Shown: one piece after another, positions 1 through 9,003 of the stretch | Layout: each line of letters begins with the position of its first letter | How positions within the stretch are numbered: position 1 is the first letter of the stretch | Assembly: GCA_014656175.1 (NCBI GenBank) | Contig: BNBX01000002.1 | Coordinates: 124,001 to 188,000, forward strand | Source of the DNA: Streptomyces werraensis | GTDB taxonomy: Bacteria; Actinomycetota; Actinomycetes; Streptomycetales; Streptomycetaceae | Length of the DNA stretch: 64,000 bases | Reading direction: 5' to 3' | Translations under genes and position numbers: made by a program | Notes under the pieces: model-generated | What the model was told of the DNA's origin: nothing | Database searches by the model: none | The model's input: only the letters and a program-made list of their open reading frames with translations

Positions 1-1
1 A

Positions 2-265
2 GCGGACCAGGCGATTCACGAAGATGACGAGATGGGGCCCGCAAACGCTCTGTACCGCAGGGCCCTGGCCCGCGCGGCTGAAGCGGGCGTGCTGGACATG
101 GCAGCCCTCGGAGAAGAGACGGACTACGACCCGGTGAGGCACCGGGCACCGGGCGGACCGGCGCCGCGTGTGGTCGTGGAGCGTCCCGGCTTCGTGTGGC
201 AGGGCCCGCTGGAGCCCGAACCCATCGTGCTGGAACAGGCACTCGTGCGTGGGGTCGAGCAGTAA
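2..265 (+). CDS. GrpE-like nucleotide exchange factor, C-terminal fragment (5' end outside window)
   Basis: The open frame runs in from the window edge and stops at 263-265, so only the last 87 codons are visible. The tail has the GrpE beta-domain look: a PGF turn followed by a strand rich in P, E and V and an ending like 'EQALVRGVEQ', comparable to the GYRL...LRPAKVVV end of GrpE. The next gene, 64 bases downstream on the same strand, is an Hsp70-like ATPase, and GrpE releases ADP from Hsp70, so the pairing supports the call. An internal ATG at 32 is an unlikely true start because coding continues upstream. The call rests on a short C-terminus and on context. Confidence 0.5.
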   Translation, partial: ADQAIHEDDEMGPANALYRRALARAAEAGVLDMAALGEETDYDPVRHRAPGGPAPRVVVERPGFVWQGPLEPEPIVLEQALVRGVEQ

Positions 266-329
266 TCGAAACAGTCTTTCCGCTGCTGGGACGGAGGAGC
301 CCGGCAGCCAGGTTCCATGGAGGACATCG

Positions 330-2000
330 TTGGAGCACGACAGACCCTTGATCGGCATTGACTTCGGTACCGCAACCACCTTGGTGAGTCAGCGGGTTCC
401 CGGTGGTGTTCCGGAGATAGTGCCGGTCGGTCGTGGCACGTCCTGGATGCCGAGCGTGATCGGCGTCTCCGCCGCCGGTGAGCTCCTGTTCGGCGAAGGT
501 GCCGAGGCTGCGGTCGGGGCGTCGGCGCTGCGGTCGGTGAAGCAGTGCATCACGCTCGACCTGACCCCCGATGAGCTGCCGGGCCGGGATAGAGCGGGAG
601 GGATCAGGCAGTCCGCCGACGAATTGATCAAACAGCTCTTGCAGCACGTGCTGCTGCGTGCCAGAGCCGCCGGGGCAGACACCGAGGGCGCACACTTCCG
701 CCTTGCCTGCCCCGCGATCTGGGACGGACCGCGGCGCAGGCGGCTCGCCTCCCTGGCGAGGTCCGCTGGTGTGCCCGTTGCGGTCGGGGACATCGTCGAC
801 GAGCCTGTGGCAGCCGGATTGGCCTGGTCGGAAGGGCTGTACTGGGAACTCGGCGAGGAACGACCCGACGGAACCACCCTCGTCTTCGACTTCGGCGGGG
901 GAACCCTGGATATCGCCGTGGTCGAGGTCACCGAGTCGCTCCACGACGGAGCCCCCGAACTCACCGTGCTCTCGGCGCGCGGTGTGGCCAGGGCCGGCGA
1001 CGATCTAGACCTTCGGATCGCCCGTGACCTGGAACGGGATTTGATGAGACAGGGCATAGCGGTGGACCGCATGCCGGATCCGGCCACCCTCAGGGCTTTG
1101 ATCCTGGCGGCTGCCCGCCGACTCAAAGTGCTGCTCTCTGACACCCGGTATGACGAACAGGCGGTCCCGGTCGGTGGCGGATACAGCAATCTTCCTTTGC
1201 TCACCTACACGCGGGGGTGCTTGGAGGAGGCCTTCCGACCGCAGATGCTGGAAGCCCTGGAGTACGTCAGGGCCGCCCTGTGCGAGGCACGGCTGCGGCG
1301 GCGCACCACGCCCGACATCGAGCGTCTGAAGCGTATGCCGCTGAAGGAACTGGCGGCCGACGTGCATCATGTTCTACTCGCCGGCGGCATGTCACAGGTG
1401 CCGCTCGTACGTCGGCTCTTCGAAGAACACTTCTCACATGCCCGAGTGGAGTTCGACAGGTCGCTGGAATCGCCGGAGCAGTCGGTCGTGACCGGCCTGG
1501 TGGTGCACAACTACCACCGCCTCAATCTGCCTCGGCCCGGCTTCGACCTGGTGCTGGAGTGGGATGGCCCGCACGGAAGCCGCCACAGCGAACTGCTTTA
1601 CCCGGCTTTCCAGCCCCTTTACGAGCCGCATCGGGTGGTGCGCGGCGAGGAGCTGGCCCATCGCTGGCGGGGGGCGCCGGACGTGCACCGGGTCACCGAC
1701 GCACGGATTCGGGCGTTGGCGGTGGACGGTGAGCCGATGGACTTCTCGGTGGAAGGCAATGCGCTGCCGTACCTGCCTGTTGTGCTCCACCCGAGGACGG
1801 CCTTCTCGCTCGTCCTGAAACTTAACGGCGAGATGGTTGTTCATGATTCGTCTGCCCGGCCCATGATATTCAGAGTCGAGAGGTGGCCCGTGCTCCGGGC
1901 GGGAGAGCAGGAGGCCATTCGCCTGACGCCGCTTCGAAAGGGCACGATGGTTCACCAACGGACATCCTTCACCGACGTGTACTCCCATCCATGGCAGTGA
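330..2000 (+). CDS. Hsp70-family ATPase lacking a canonical substrate-binding domain
   Basis: The TTG at 330 was chosen because GGAGGA lies at 319-324 and the protein then begins directly with the Hsp70 phosphate-1 loop IGIDFGTATT; an ATG at 168 would add an unrelated leader. The product is 556 residues against about 610-640 for DnaK. Actin-fold motifs are clear: phosphate-1 near residue 8, the VDEPVAAGLAW connection, phosphate-2 FDFGGGTLDIAVVEV near 185, and the adenosine motif LLAGGMSQVPLVRRLF near 345. After about residue 385 the sequence is not a recognisable DnaK beta-sandwich/lid but a divergent roughly 170-residue domain. This suggests a specialised ATP-driven switch rather than housekeeping DnaK; no DnaJ is visible. 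It follows a GrpE-like gene and converges on an SNF2 helicase. Function is unknown; a role in a conflict system is inference. Confidence 0.8.
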   Translation: MEHDRPLIGIDFGTATTLVSQRVPGGVPEIVPVGRGTSWMPSVIGVSAAGELLFGEGAEAAVGASALRSVKQCITLDLTPDELPGRDRAGGIRQSADELIKQLLQHVLLRARAAGADTEGAHFRLACPAIWDGPRRRRLASLARSAGVPVAVGDIVDEPVAAGLAWSEGLYWELGEERPDGTTLVFDFGGGTLDIAVVEVTESLHDGAPELTVLSARGVARAGDDLDLRIARDLERDLMRQGIAVDRMPDPATLRALILAAARRLKVLLSDTRYDEQAVPVGGGYSNLPLLTYTRGCLEEAFRPQMLEALEYVRAALCEARLRRRTTPDIERLKRMPLKELAADVHHVLLAGGMSQVPLVRRLFEEHFSHARVEFDRSLESPEQSVVTGLVVHNYHRLNLPRPGFDLVLEWDGPHGSRHSELLYPAFQPLYEPHRVVRGEELAHRWRGAPDVHRVTDARIRALAVDGEPMDFSVEGNALPYLPVVLHPRTAFSLVLKLNGEMVVHDSSARPMIFRVERWPVLRAGEQEAIRLTPLRKGTMVHQRTSFTDVYSHPWQ

Positions 2001-2007
2001 CCGCCTT

Positions 2008-2044
2008 CGGTGGTGGCCCGCGGAAGAATCCTGGGCCACCACCG
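2008..2044. terminator. Bidirectional hairpin between convergent Hsp70-like and SNF2 genes
   Basis: A perfect 12-bp stem (arms 2008-2019 and 2033-2044) with a 13-nt loop fills the gap between the stop at 2000 and the convergent stop at 2074. There is no T-run, as is usual in Streptomyces terminators. Confidence 0.7.
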
Positions 2045-2073
2045 ATCATGGACCGGTCACGGTCGTCGGTTTG

Positions 2074-5000
2074 TCACTCACCCTCGACCAGGACGAGGGC
2101 GACCGTTTCCGTGGAGAGACTGAAGCGCGCCTCCCGCTCCATTTGTGCCAGAAGGGCGTCCCGTCTGGTCTCCAGGTGTGTCGTCCGGCTTTCGTAAAGG
2201 CGCCGGATGGACGGATGGCTCACCTCGTGGGCGAGACGACGGGATCGTGAGATCTTCAACTGGAAGGTATCGCTCACTGTTGCTCGTCGGCCTTCCGCCA
2301 GTCGCGTGTTCTCGGCTTCGTAGGCCAGCTTCGACGTGCGTTCCTGGACGGCGGCGAGAGCCTGTACCTCTTGCAGGGCTTCGGCGAGCAACGTGTCGAT
2401 GTCGGCCGGCAAGGGCACGTCGGCACTGATCAGCTCACCACGAGCGAGAGCGGTAAGCAGCGCCGTTCCGACCTCGGGCACCTCCCTCATCGTCTCGACG
2501 TCGACCGCGGTGGTCCACAGTTCGCGCCGTGAGCGGGTTCCGTCCGTACGAGCCAGCCGGACCTCCACCAGGTAGCGGGAGCCGGGTGGGAGGCCGGGCA
2601 GCCGTGCTCGCCCGTAGCGTAGAAGTGGCTCCGGGTGCTGCTCGTACCACCGCTGGGCCGTGCGTACCAGCGGATGGCGGACACTGAGCAATGGTGTCCC
2701 GCTCGATGACGAGGCGCTTGCGGTCAGGCTGAAGCGTACGGGCGAGCCGCTCTTCAACCTCGCCAACAGGTCGTCGCGAGGGTGGGAGAAAGCACCTGCG
2801 TCCATCGCCTCGTACATCGCCCTGAGCAAGTCGGTGCTGCCGGTCACCTCCACCAAGTTGTCATCGGGGCGGACGACACGTAGTTGTCCGAAGCCACTGT
2901 CGGTGAGGAAGCATTCGACCAGTCCGCGAATCTCCTGAGGGCCCAGGTAGCGCCCCCTCCCGGGACTGGTCTCGTCGAACCCCTCGATGAGCAGGCCGTC
3001 CAGACCGGTGAGCAGAGCCTGGGCTTCGTTCAAGCGCTCCAGGTCCTTCTCGCGATCCACCTGCGCCACCGCGATCCGGTCCACCTGGCGGCGCCGCTGC
3101 TCCAAGGTGAGGTGAGGGTCCAGAACGATGCGGTGCAGTTCCTTGAGGCGTCCGCGCAGGATCGGTTCCAGTTCTCCGATGGAGTCCTGGAAAACTCCGA
3201 TGCGTGCGTAGAGACGCTGAAAGATGTCGGTTTCGATGGTGCCCGGGACCTGCATGTTGAAGATGAAGATCTTCTCGTGCTGCTGCCCGAACCTGTCGAG
3301 CCGTCCGATGCGTTGCTCAACCCGCATGGGGTTCCAGGGCAGATCGTAGTTGACCAGGACGTTGCAGAACTCGAAGTCCAAGCCTTCGCTTCCCACCTCA
3401 CTTACTAGGAGAAGGTCGAAGGCGCCGGCTCGGAAATCCTTCATGATGCGTTCTCGGTCGGCCGGTGGTGTCTTGCCGTGCATGACCCGGACCTTGAACT
3501 CGGGTGTCAGTCTCTCTGCCAGGTATTCCAAGGTGCGGGTGAAGAAGGAGAAGACCATCGCCTGCCGCATGCCCTTGGCCCGGGCGCCGAGCAGCATGTC
3601 CCTGAACCGCTCGAATTTGGTGTCCACAGGGAGGTCCCGCAGCAAGGGGCCTAGCCTGGAGAGGTCGTCGGCCTGCTCCGCCAGTTCGCGGGCAAGGCTG
3701 TTAGCTGAAGCAGCAGTTGAGGTGCGGCTGCTGGTTGACGCGTCCTCGGAATCGTCGACTACCTCCGAGTCGTAGAGGAGTTCTTCCGCAGCTTTTTCCT
3801 CGACCGGACGGGGTGAGAAGCGCTCCCGCAGCCGCTGCTGCATCGCGGGGATACAGCTGGCCGCCTGCCGCAGCCACATCTGAGCCGCGAAGGCAGCGGC
3901 CATACCGCTGCGAGCAGCCCGCTCAAGGCACCACGCGTGCAGGTCGTCATAGAACGCGCGCTCCTGCGGAGTCCACCGAACCGCGACGTCTTCGGCCTCT
4001 CGGGTGGCCTTGCGATCTGGCGTGTCAGCCTTACGGGTCCGATTGATGATTCCCGCGAGGGCGTTGAGCTCGGCGATGCACCGTCGGGCCTCGGCGCGTT
4101 GCGAGGAAGAAAGCGGCTCGCCGGCGCTCAAGAGTTCCCGGAGGCGGTGGAACTCCGGGCGTCGGGCGGTGATCCTGCCATAAGTGGAGCTCTTGACCCG
4201 CATGAGCTGGGTGTACAGGGACCGAGCGCCGTCTCTAGTGTCCGCGCGACCCTCGGCGATACCGACCGCCACTGCGTTCAGGTGACGGTTGGGCTCGAGC
4301 TGGTTCTCGAAGACTTTGGGTTCCGGGAAGGACGCCTCGTCCAGAAGGTGGACAAGATTGTAGAGATCCTGGTTGCCGAGATTGAGCGGCGTGGCGGAGA
4401 GAAAGATCAGGGCGTCAGCCCAGTCGGCGAGCAGAGCCGCTGCGGCATGGCTCCGACTGCTGGCATTGCGCAGGTAGTGGGCTTCATCCACGATCACGAG
4501 GTCGAACCGAGGCTGAAGCTCGGCGAGCTCATCGAGCTGTCCAGCACGCCTAAGCCGCTCCAGGGACACCACGCCCGCAAACGGCTGGCTGGTGTCCCCG
4601 CTGCGAAACAGCTCCACCAACTCCGCCATGCCCTCTCTGTCAAGGATGCGTAGTTGCCGGTCGAAACGGTCTCGCATTTCGTTCTGCCACTTGGTGACCA
4701 GCGCGGCGGGACACACGACGAGTCCTCGGAAGTGCGTGCCACCGCGCTGCCCCGGGGAGCGCCGGAGGTGTGTGCGCTGCTCCAACTCGTTCCAGATGAG
4801 CCCCGCTTCAATAGTCTTTCCGAGGCCGACCTCGTCGGCGATCAGCAAGCGCTGACGGTCGGAGCTCATCAGCTTGAGCACAGGCCGAAACTGGTAGGGA
4901 CGGAAAACCGTGCGGCTCGACTGGTACGAGTACACGACGTCCGTGAGTGGTGTACTCAGCTTGGCGAGGGTGAGCACAAGCGCTGTGCGGTCGGCGGGCG

Positions 5001-5634
5001 CGGGTGGGCGGATTATCCAGTCCTCGGGGTCGTCCGCATCGGGCGGAAGTGCCTCGAGATCCTCCTCGAATGCCATTCGGCGGGCGCCTCTCGCGTCCCG
5101 CAACCTGTACTGGATGCTTCCATCCCGTATCGGTGTTGCCTTGACCACGGTGAACACCTCGCGCGTCCCCGCGAGACGGACGGAATCACCGGGGCCGAAC
5201 GCAGGCGTGGCGTGTGCGGGGGCAGCGTGGCACCACTCCCGGTACTGCAGAAGGGCCTGGTGGAGCAGGTGGCCGTCGTCTATGTCGCGGAGACGCTTAC
5301 GTTGGGGAGGGACGCAGGTCGTCCCGTTGCCCAACGCAAAACCAACGACAACACGGTCGGCACGCGACTCGAAGATGTAGATGCCACCTGGAAGCTTGCT
5401 GCGGAAGTCGCCACCTGTTGGCACGGGATGTTGTTGTGCCTGTGGCACAGGAACACGATCGGAGCATTCCGGGCTGTCGTAGAAGAAGCGCTGTGCTGAC
5501 TCCAAGGTCTGAGCAGCCGCCGCCTCGGCCGGGTCCCCCCAAGGGATGTACTGCAGCCGGATCCGGTCATCGTTCAGGGGCAGATCACCCGCTGTCGGAC
5601 GGGATCCGCCCATCGCTCCTGCTCGCTCCCTCAC
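2074..5634 (-). CDS. SNF2/RapA-like superfamily 2 helicase
   Basis: This is a double-stranded nucleic-acid translocase of the SNF2 superfamily, about 1186 residues. Motif I DEVGLGKTIEAG is near residue 265, motif II VIVDEAHYL near 380, then FLSATPLNLG, and the C-terminal RecA lobe has SEVGSEGLDF and QRIGRLDRFGQ near 775. The layout resembles RapA. The C-terminal 300 residues are charged and probably coiled, and I cannot assign them a domain. The start is ambiguous: GTG 5634 has a strong GGGGAGGGG site just upstream, ATG 5613 is also possible, and the longest frame begins at 5733. It converges on the Hsp70-like gene. Rare codons (CTA, GTA, AGT) occur near 3410, unlike the housekeeping genes further along, which hints at transfer. 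Solitary SNF2 proteins of this size are common in defence islands (DISARM DrmD, Dpd); assignment to a named system is not possible here. Confidence 0.85.
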   Translation of the reverse strand: MRERAGAMGGSRPTAGDLPLNDDRIRLQYIPWGDPAEAAAAQTLESAQRFFYDSPECSDRVPVPQAQQHPVPTGGDFRSKLPGGIYIFESRADRVVVGFALGNGTTCVPPQRKRLRDIDDGHLLHQALLQYREWCHAAPAHATPAFGPGDSVRLAGTREVFTVVKATPIRDGSIQYRLRDARGARRMAFEEDLEALPPDADDPEDWIIRPPAPADRTALVLTLAKLSTPLTDVVYSYQSSRTVFRPYQFRPVLKLMSSDRQRLLIADEVGLGKTIEAGLIWNELEQRTHLRRSPGQRGGTHFRGLVVCPAALVTKWQNEMRDRFDRQLRILDREGMAELVELFRSGDTSQPFAGVVSLERLRRAGQLDELAELQPRFDLVIVDEAHYLRNASSRSHAAAALLADWADALIFLSATPLNLGNQDLYNLVHLLDEASFPEPKVFENQLEPNRHLNAVAVGIAEGRADTRDGARSLYTQLMRVKSSTYGRITARRPEFHRLRELLSAGEPLSSSQRAEARRCIAELNALAGIINRTRKADTPDRKATREAEDVAVRWTPQERAFYDDLHAWCLERAARSGMAAAFAAQMWLRQAASCIPAMQQRLRERFSPRPVEEKAAEELLYDSEVVDDSEDASTSSRTSTAASANSLARELAEQADDLSRLGPLLRDLPVDTKFERFRDMLLGARAKGMRQAMVFSFFTRTLEYLAERLTPEFKVRVMHGKTPPADRERIMKDFRAGAFDLLLVSEVGSEGLDFEFCNVLVNYDLPWNPMRVEQRIGRLDRFGQQHEKIFIFNMQVPGTIETDIFQRLYARIGVFQDSIGELEPILRGRLKELHRIVLDPHLTLEQRRRQVDRIAVAQVDREKDLERLNEAQALLTGLDGLLIEGFDETSPGRGRYLGPQEIRGLVECFLTDSGFGQLRVVRPDDNLVEVTGSTDLLRAMYEAMDAGAFSHPRDDLLARLKSGSPVRFSLTASASSSSGTPLLSVRHPLVRTAQRWYEQHPEPLLRYGRARLPGLPPGSRYLVEVRLARTDGTRSRRELWTTAVDVETMREVPEVGTALLTALARGELISADVPLPADIDTLLAEALQEVQALAAVQERTSKLAYEAENTRLAEGRRATVSDTFQLKISRSRRLAHEVSHPSIRRLYESRTTHLETRRDALLAQMEREARFSLSTETVALVLVEGE

Positions 5635-5877
5635 CCTGTCCCCTCCCCGATGGACATCGCGCCCGGGAGCTGAATGATGCGTCGTCCGCCGCTCCGGGGA
5701 GACCGGTGTGGCCGGGGCTGTAGAGCTGGCCAACGGGGAGGAAACGATGTGCTGCCGGGCTTGCTGCGTGGGTCGAACCGCCTTCTACAAGCCGGTTTGA
5801 CCCGAGCAAGAGTACTTGGTGATGTTAGATGGCTTGGCCGGACTGCAATATCGGCATTGTTGTCACCCGTTGTGTCA

Positions 5878-6898
5878 CTACTGGTCCACGCGCCCGTGCC
5901 GCCGCCACAGCCCTTCCGCCAACGGGGCCTCCGCGAAGGCGCCCGCCGCCACCCGTGCCGCGACCGTGCGGCGCACGACGCGGTCGGCCAGGGCCGGGGC
6001 GTGGTGGGGCGGCGCCATATCCGCCCGGCCGCGCCGCGTCGTCGCCACGTCGCGCGGGGCCCGGCGCGCGGTCACCCCGTCCAGGGAGAGACCCGCGGTG
6101 CGCGTGCTGTCGTGGATCGGGCTGTTCACCATGCTCAGGTGGACGGTCGTCACGCCGACGTGCGTGCCGACCTCCAGCCGCAGCGTCTCCGCGTACGCGG
6201 CGAGGGCCCGCTTGGACACCCCGTACGCGGCGGCCAGCGGTTCGCGGCAGGACCGCCATCCTGGAGGCAATGAACACCACCCGGCCGCGCGCCTGTCGAG
6301 ATGGGGGAGGGCGGCCGCGGTCACGTCCCACGCGCCCAGCAGGTTGAGACCGAGCTGCGCGTGGACCTCCGGACGGCCGCAGCTCCGCCGGCGCCGGTCC
6401 GCCCCGGCCCGCGTTGTTCACCAGCACGTCCACGCCGCCGCCAAGCAGCCGTACGGCCTCCTCGACGCACTTCGCCACCGACTCGGGGTCGGTCAGGTCG
6501 CAGCCCACCACCGGCACCGGCGCCGACGCTTCGGCGCGCAGGTCCAACCCGACGACCCCGGTGCCGAGATCGGTGAACCGCGCGCCCAACGCCTGGCCGA
6601 ACGTACCCGCCGCGCCGGTCACGATCACCCGCCGCCCGGCGAGTGGCGTCGCCCTCCGTACGCCCTCCAGGTCCCGCGCCACCTGGCGCAGATACTGGTC
6701 CACGTCGATCCGCGTGTGCGGCCGCCTGTCGCCCCAGCGTTCCGGTGCCGCGTGCAGTCCGACGGTGACCGACGCCGGCATCCGGTCCCGCGACGGCCGG
6801 CGCAGCCGCCCGGTCAGGTGGGCGGCGAGCAGCCGGCTCTCGGGGCCGCCGCCGTACCGCCGGGTCCCCGGGCGTGCTCGGGGACCCGCCGATGCCAT
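5878..6898 (-). pseudogene. Short-chain dehydrogenase/reductase, disrupted by several frameshifts
   Basis: Reading from ATG 6898, the frame encodes an N-terminal region and then a Rossmann start (VIVTGAAGTFGQALG, VGCDLTDPESV, VDVLVNNAGRGG). The protein then hops frame near 6375 (continuing EVHAQLGLNLLGAW), hops back near 6300 (ARGRVVFIASRMAVLP), and hops again near 6250 (REPLAAAYGVSKRALAAYAE). It runs to a stop at 5878. The catalytic S and YxxxK are present but in different frames. At least three shifts in roughly 150 bases leave no intact product. The cause may be genuine decay next to an accessory block or indel errors in the assembly. If intact it would have been an NAD(P)-dependent SDR of unknown substrate with an extra N-terminal segment of about 70 residues. 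Confidence 0.75.
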
Positions 6899-6954
6899 GC
6901 CAGGCCCCGTGCTGTTTCGGCACAGCTGCTGTGCCGCGTGCCGGACCGCGCGCG

Positions 6955-7758
6955 TCAGCGCGGCCCTCGTACCAGCGCGAACCGTGCCCCCTCCGGGTCC
7001 GCCACCGTGGCGACCCGGCCGTGCTCGGTGTCCCGGGGACCGCCGAGCACCTGGCCGCCGAGATGGAGCACCTGGTCCACCGCGTCGTCGGTGTCCGCCA
7101 CCGTGAAGTACGTCGTCCAGTGCGGGCCCCGGTCCCGGGGCAGCGCGTTGCCGACGCCGTGGACCCCGGTCACCGGGCGGCCGTCCAGGCGCAGCGTCAC
7201 GTAGTCCAGGTCGGCGGAGACGACCGGCTCCTCGTCGTAACCGAACACGGTCTCGTAGAACTTGGCCACGTTCGTGGTCTCGAAGGTGGTCAGTTCGTTC
7301 CACGCCGGGGTGCCGGGTCGGCCGGTGACGTCCTCGACGGCCCCGTCGGCCGCCTGCCAGATCCCGAAGACCGCGCCGCTCGGGTCCGAGGCGAGCGCCA
7401 GCCGTCCCGCCTCGTCGGCGTCCAGCGGCCCCACGCCCACGGTCCCGCCGCAGGAACGCACCGCCTCGGCCGTCAGGTCCACGTCGTCCGAGGCGAAGTA
7501 CGGCGTCCACGCGACGGGCAGCCGACGGTCCGGGGGCAGCACCCCGATCCCGGCCACCGCGTGCCCGTCGAGCACGGCACGCACGTACGGACCCAGCGGC
7601 CGCGGGCCGGGCCGGAACTCCCAGCCGAACAGCGCCCCGTAGAACTGCTCGGTCGCGTCGAGTCCGCGCGCCATCAGGCTCACCCAGCAGGGGGTACCGG
7701 GCGCGTGCCGTGCCGTCCCGTCGGCGTTCGGGCGGGCGTTCCCCCGTGCGTCGGTCAT
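6955..7758 (-). CDS. VOC (glyoxalase/bleomycin-resistance fold) family protein, two domains
   Basis: A 267-residue protein with two tandem vicinal-oxygen-chelate domains, about residues 15-130 and 140-265. Each shows the WVSL...FYG.LFGWEF or WNEL...FYE.VFGYDEE beginning and a DPxGA.F.l ending typical of the 27-kDa antigen/CFP30B-like group. The ATG at 7758 was chosen because translation from the longer upstream frame would cross the divergent promoter region. It diverges from the sulfurtransferase gene. Substrate and metal dependence are not predictable. Confidence 0.85.
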   Translation of the reverse strand: MTDARGNARPNADGTARHAPGTPCWVSLMARGLDATEQFYGALFGWEFRPGPRPLGPYVRAVLDGHAVAGIGVLPPDRRLPVAWTPYFASDDVDLTAEAVRSCGGTVGVGPLDADEAGRLALASDPSGAVFGIWQAADGAVEDVTGRPGTPAWNELTTFETTNVAKFYETVFGYDEEPVVSADLDYVTLRLDGRPVTGVHGVGNALPRDRGPHWTTYFTVADTDDAVDQVLHLGGQVLGGPRDTEHGRVATVADPEGARFALVRGPR

Positions 7759-7966
7759 CGTCACTCTCTTCTCGGCCGCCCGTACGTCGGCCGTGTCCGC
7801 TCGCCCCTGCAAGGGGCCGTCCCGTGTCCGGCCCGGCGGATCGTTCCCGCACCGTGGCCGACACCGTATGTGCCCGATCCCGTACGCCCGGTGACCGGAT
7901 GTGCCCGGCCGAGCAGAGTAGCCGGACCGGGAGGAGTCGGCCACCCCGTGCGCGAGGATGGTGACC

Positions 7967-8815
7967 ATGAACGCCATCATCTCCGCATCCGAACTCGCGG
8001 ACGCGCTGCGGTCGGAGCGTCCTCCGGTCCTGCTCGACGTCCGCTGGCAGCTCAGCACGGCCGCCGCGAGCGGTCAGCCGTTCGACGGCCGGGCCGCGTA
8101 CGCGTCCGGCCACATCCCCGGCGCCGTCTTCGTCGACCTGGACCGCGAACTGGCGTCCGCGCCGGGCTCGCGGGGACGCCATCCGCTGCCGGACCTGGAG
8201 GTGTTCGGCGCGGCGATGCGGCGCGCGGGCGTGTCCGCCGGGACGCCCGTGGTCGCGTACGACGGCGGCATCGGGTGGGCGGCGGCCCGCGCCTGGTGGC
8301 TGCTGCGGTGGACCGGCCACCCGGACGTGCGGGTCCTGGACGGCGGACTGCCCGCCTGGGGCGGCCCACTGGAGACGGAGGCGCCGACGCCGGCCGAGGG
8401 CGACTTCGTGCCGAGGCCGGCGGAGGGCGCCGTGCTGGACGCGGACGGCGCGGCGGCGCTGGCGCGGTCGGGGGTGCTGCTGGACGCGCGTGCGGGGGAG
8501 CGGTACCGGGGCGAGGTGGAGCCGATCGACCCCGTCGGCGGCCACATCCCGGGCGCGCTGTCGGCGCCGACCTCCGACAACGTGGACGCGGACGGCCGTT
8601 TCCGCCCTGCCGCGGAACTGCGCGCCCGCTTCGGCGAGCTGGGCGTGACGCCGGACGCGCCGGTCGGGGTGTACTGCGGCTCGGGCGTGTCGGCGGCGCA
8701 CGAGGTGCTGGCGCTGGAGATCGCCGGTGTCCCGGCTGCTCTGTACGTCGGCTCCTGGTCGGAGTGGTCCTCGGACCCGGGGCGTCCGGTGGCGGTGGGG
8801 CCGGAGCCGCAGTAG
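7967..8815 (+). CDS. Sulfurtransferase (tandem rhodanese domains)
   Basis: A two-domain thiosulfate or 3-mercaptopyruvate sulfurtransferase of 282 residues. The N-terminal rhodanese domain carries LLDVRW, a GHIPGAVFVDLD strand and an active-site loop starting YDGG, where D replaces Cys, so it is the inactive domain. The C-terminal domain carries the catalytic loop CGSGVSA at about residues 226-232, of the mercaptopyruvate sulfurtransferase (CG[ST]GVTA) type. ATG 7967 is preferred over ATG 7958 because GAGG at about 7955 sits at a workable distance only from the later codon. The gene ends in an intergenic hairpin repeat. Confidence 0.9.
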   Translation: MNAIISASELADALRSERPPVLLDVRWQLSTAAASGQPFDGRAAYASGHIPGAVFVDLDRELASAPGSRGRHPLPDLEVFGAAMRRAGVSAGTPVVAYDGGIGWAAARAWWLLRWTGHPDVRVLDGGLPAWGGPLETEAPTPAEGDFVPRPAEGAVLDADGAAALARSGVLLDARAGERYRGEVEPIDPVGGHIPGALSAPTSDNVDADGRFRPAAELRARFGELGVTPDAPVGVYCGSGVSAAHEVLALEIAGVPAALYVGSWSEWSSDPGRPVAVGPEPQ

Positions 8816-8830
8816 CCGAGCCGTGCTCCC

Positions 8831-8941
8831 GCCCCGGGGCTCCGCCCCGGACCCCGCTCCTCGAGCGCCGGGGGGCTGAATTGGCCTCAGGCGCCGGACG
8901 GGCTGATTCCAGCCCGTCCGGCGTTTGAGGACGAGGCCCGC
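8831..8941. repeat. Composite Streptomyces intergenic repeat with 13-bp hairpin
   Basis: The gap after the sulfurtransferase holds a GC palindrome (CCGGGGCTCCGCCCCGG) and then a perfect 13-bp stem (8892-8904 with 8911-8923, loop of six). A 23-base tail of the form GTCCGGCGTTTGAGGACGAG follows. The tail recurs at 22503-22525 with two differences. This combination is a common intergenic element in Streptomyces genomes and probably acts as a terminator here. Confidence 0.75.
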
Positions 8942-9003
8942 CAGGGCCGACAAGGCGGCGGCCTGCCCCCGCAGAGGTAAGGGTTATGGGCCGGCGAGCC
9001 GGC

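Noticed and set aside
5825-8953. A 1042-codon open frame on the minus strand
   Set aside because: It runs antisense or out of frame through the sulfurtransferase and the VOC gene; only its segment near 6420-6900 encodes real SDR sequence.
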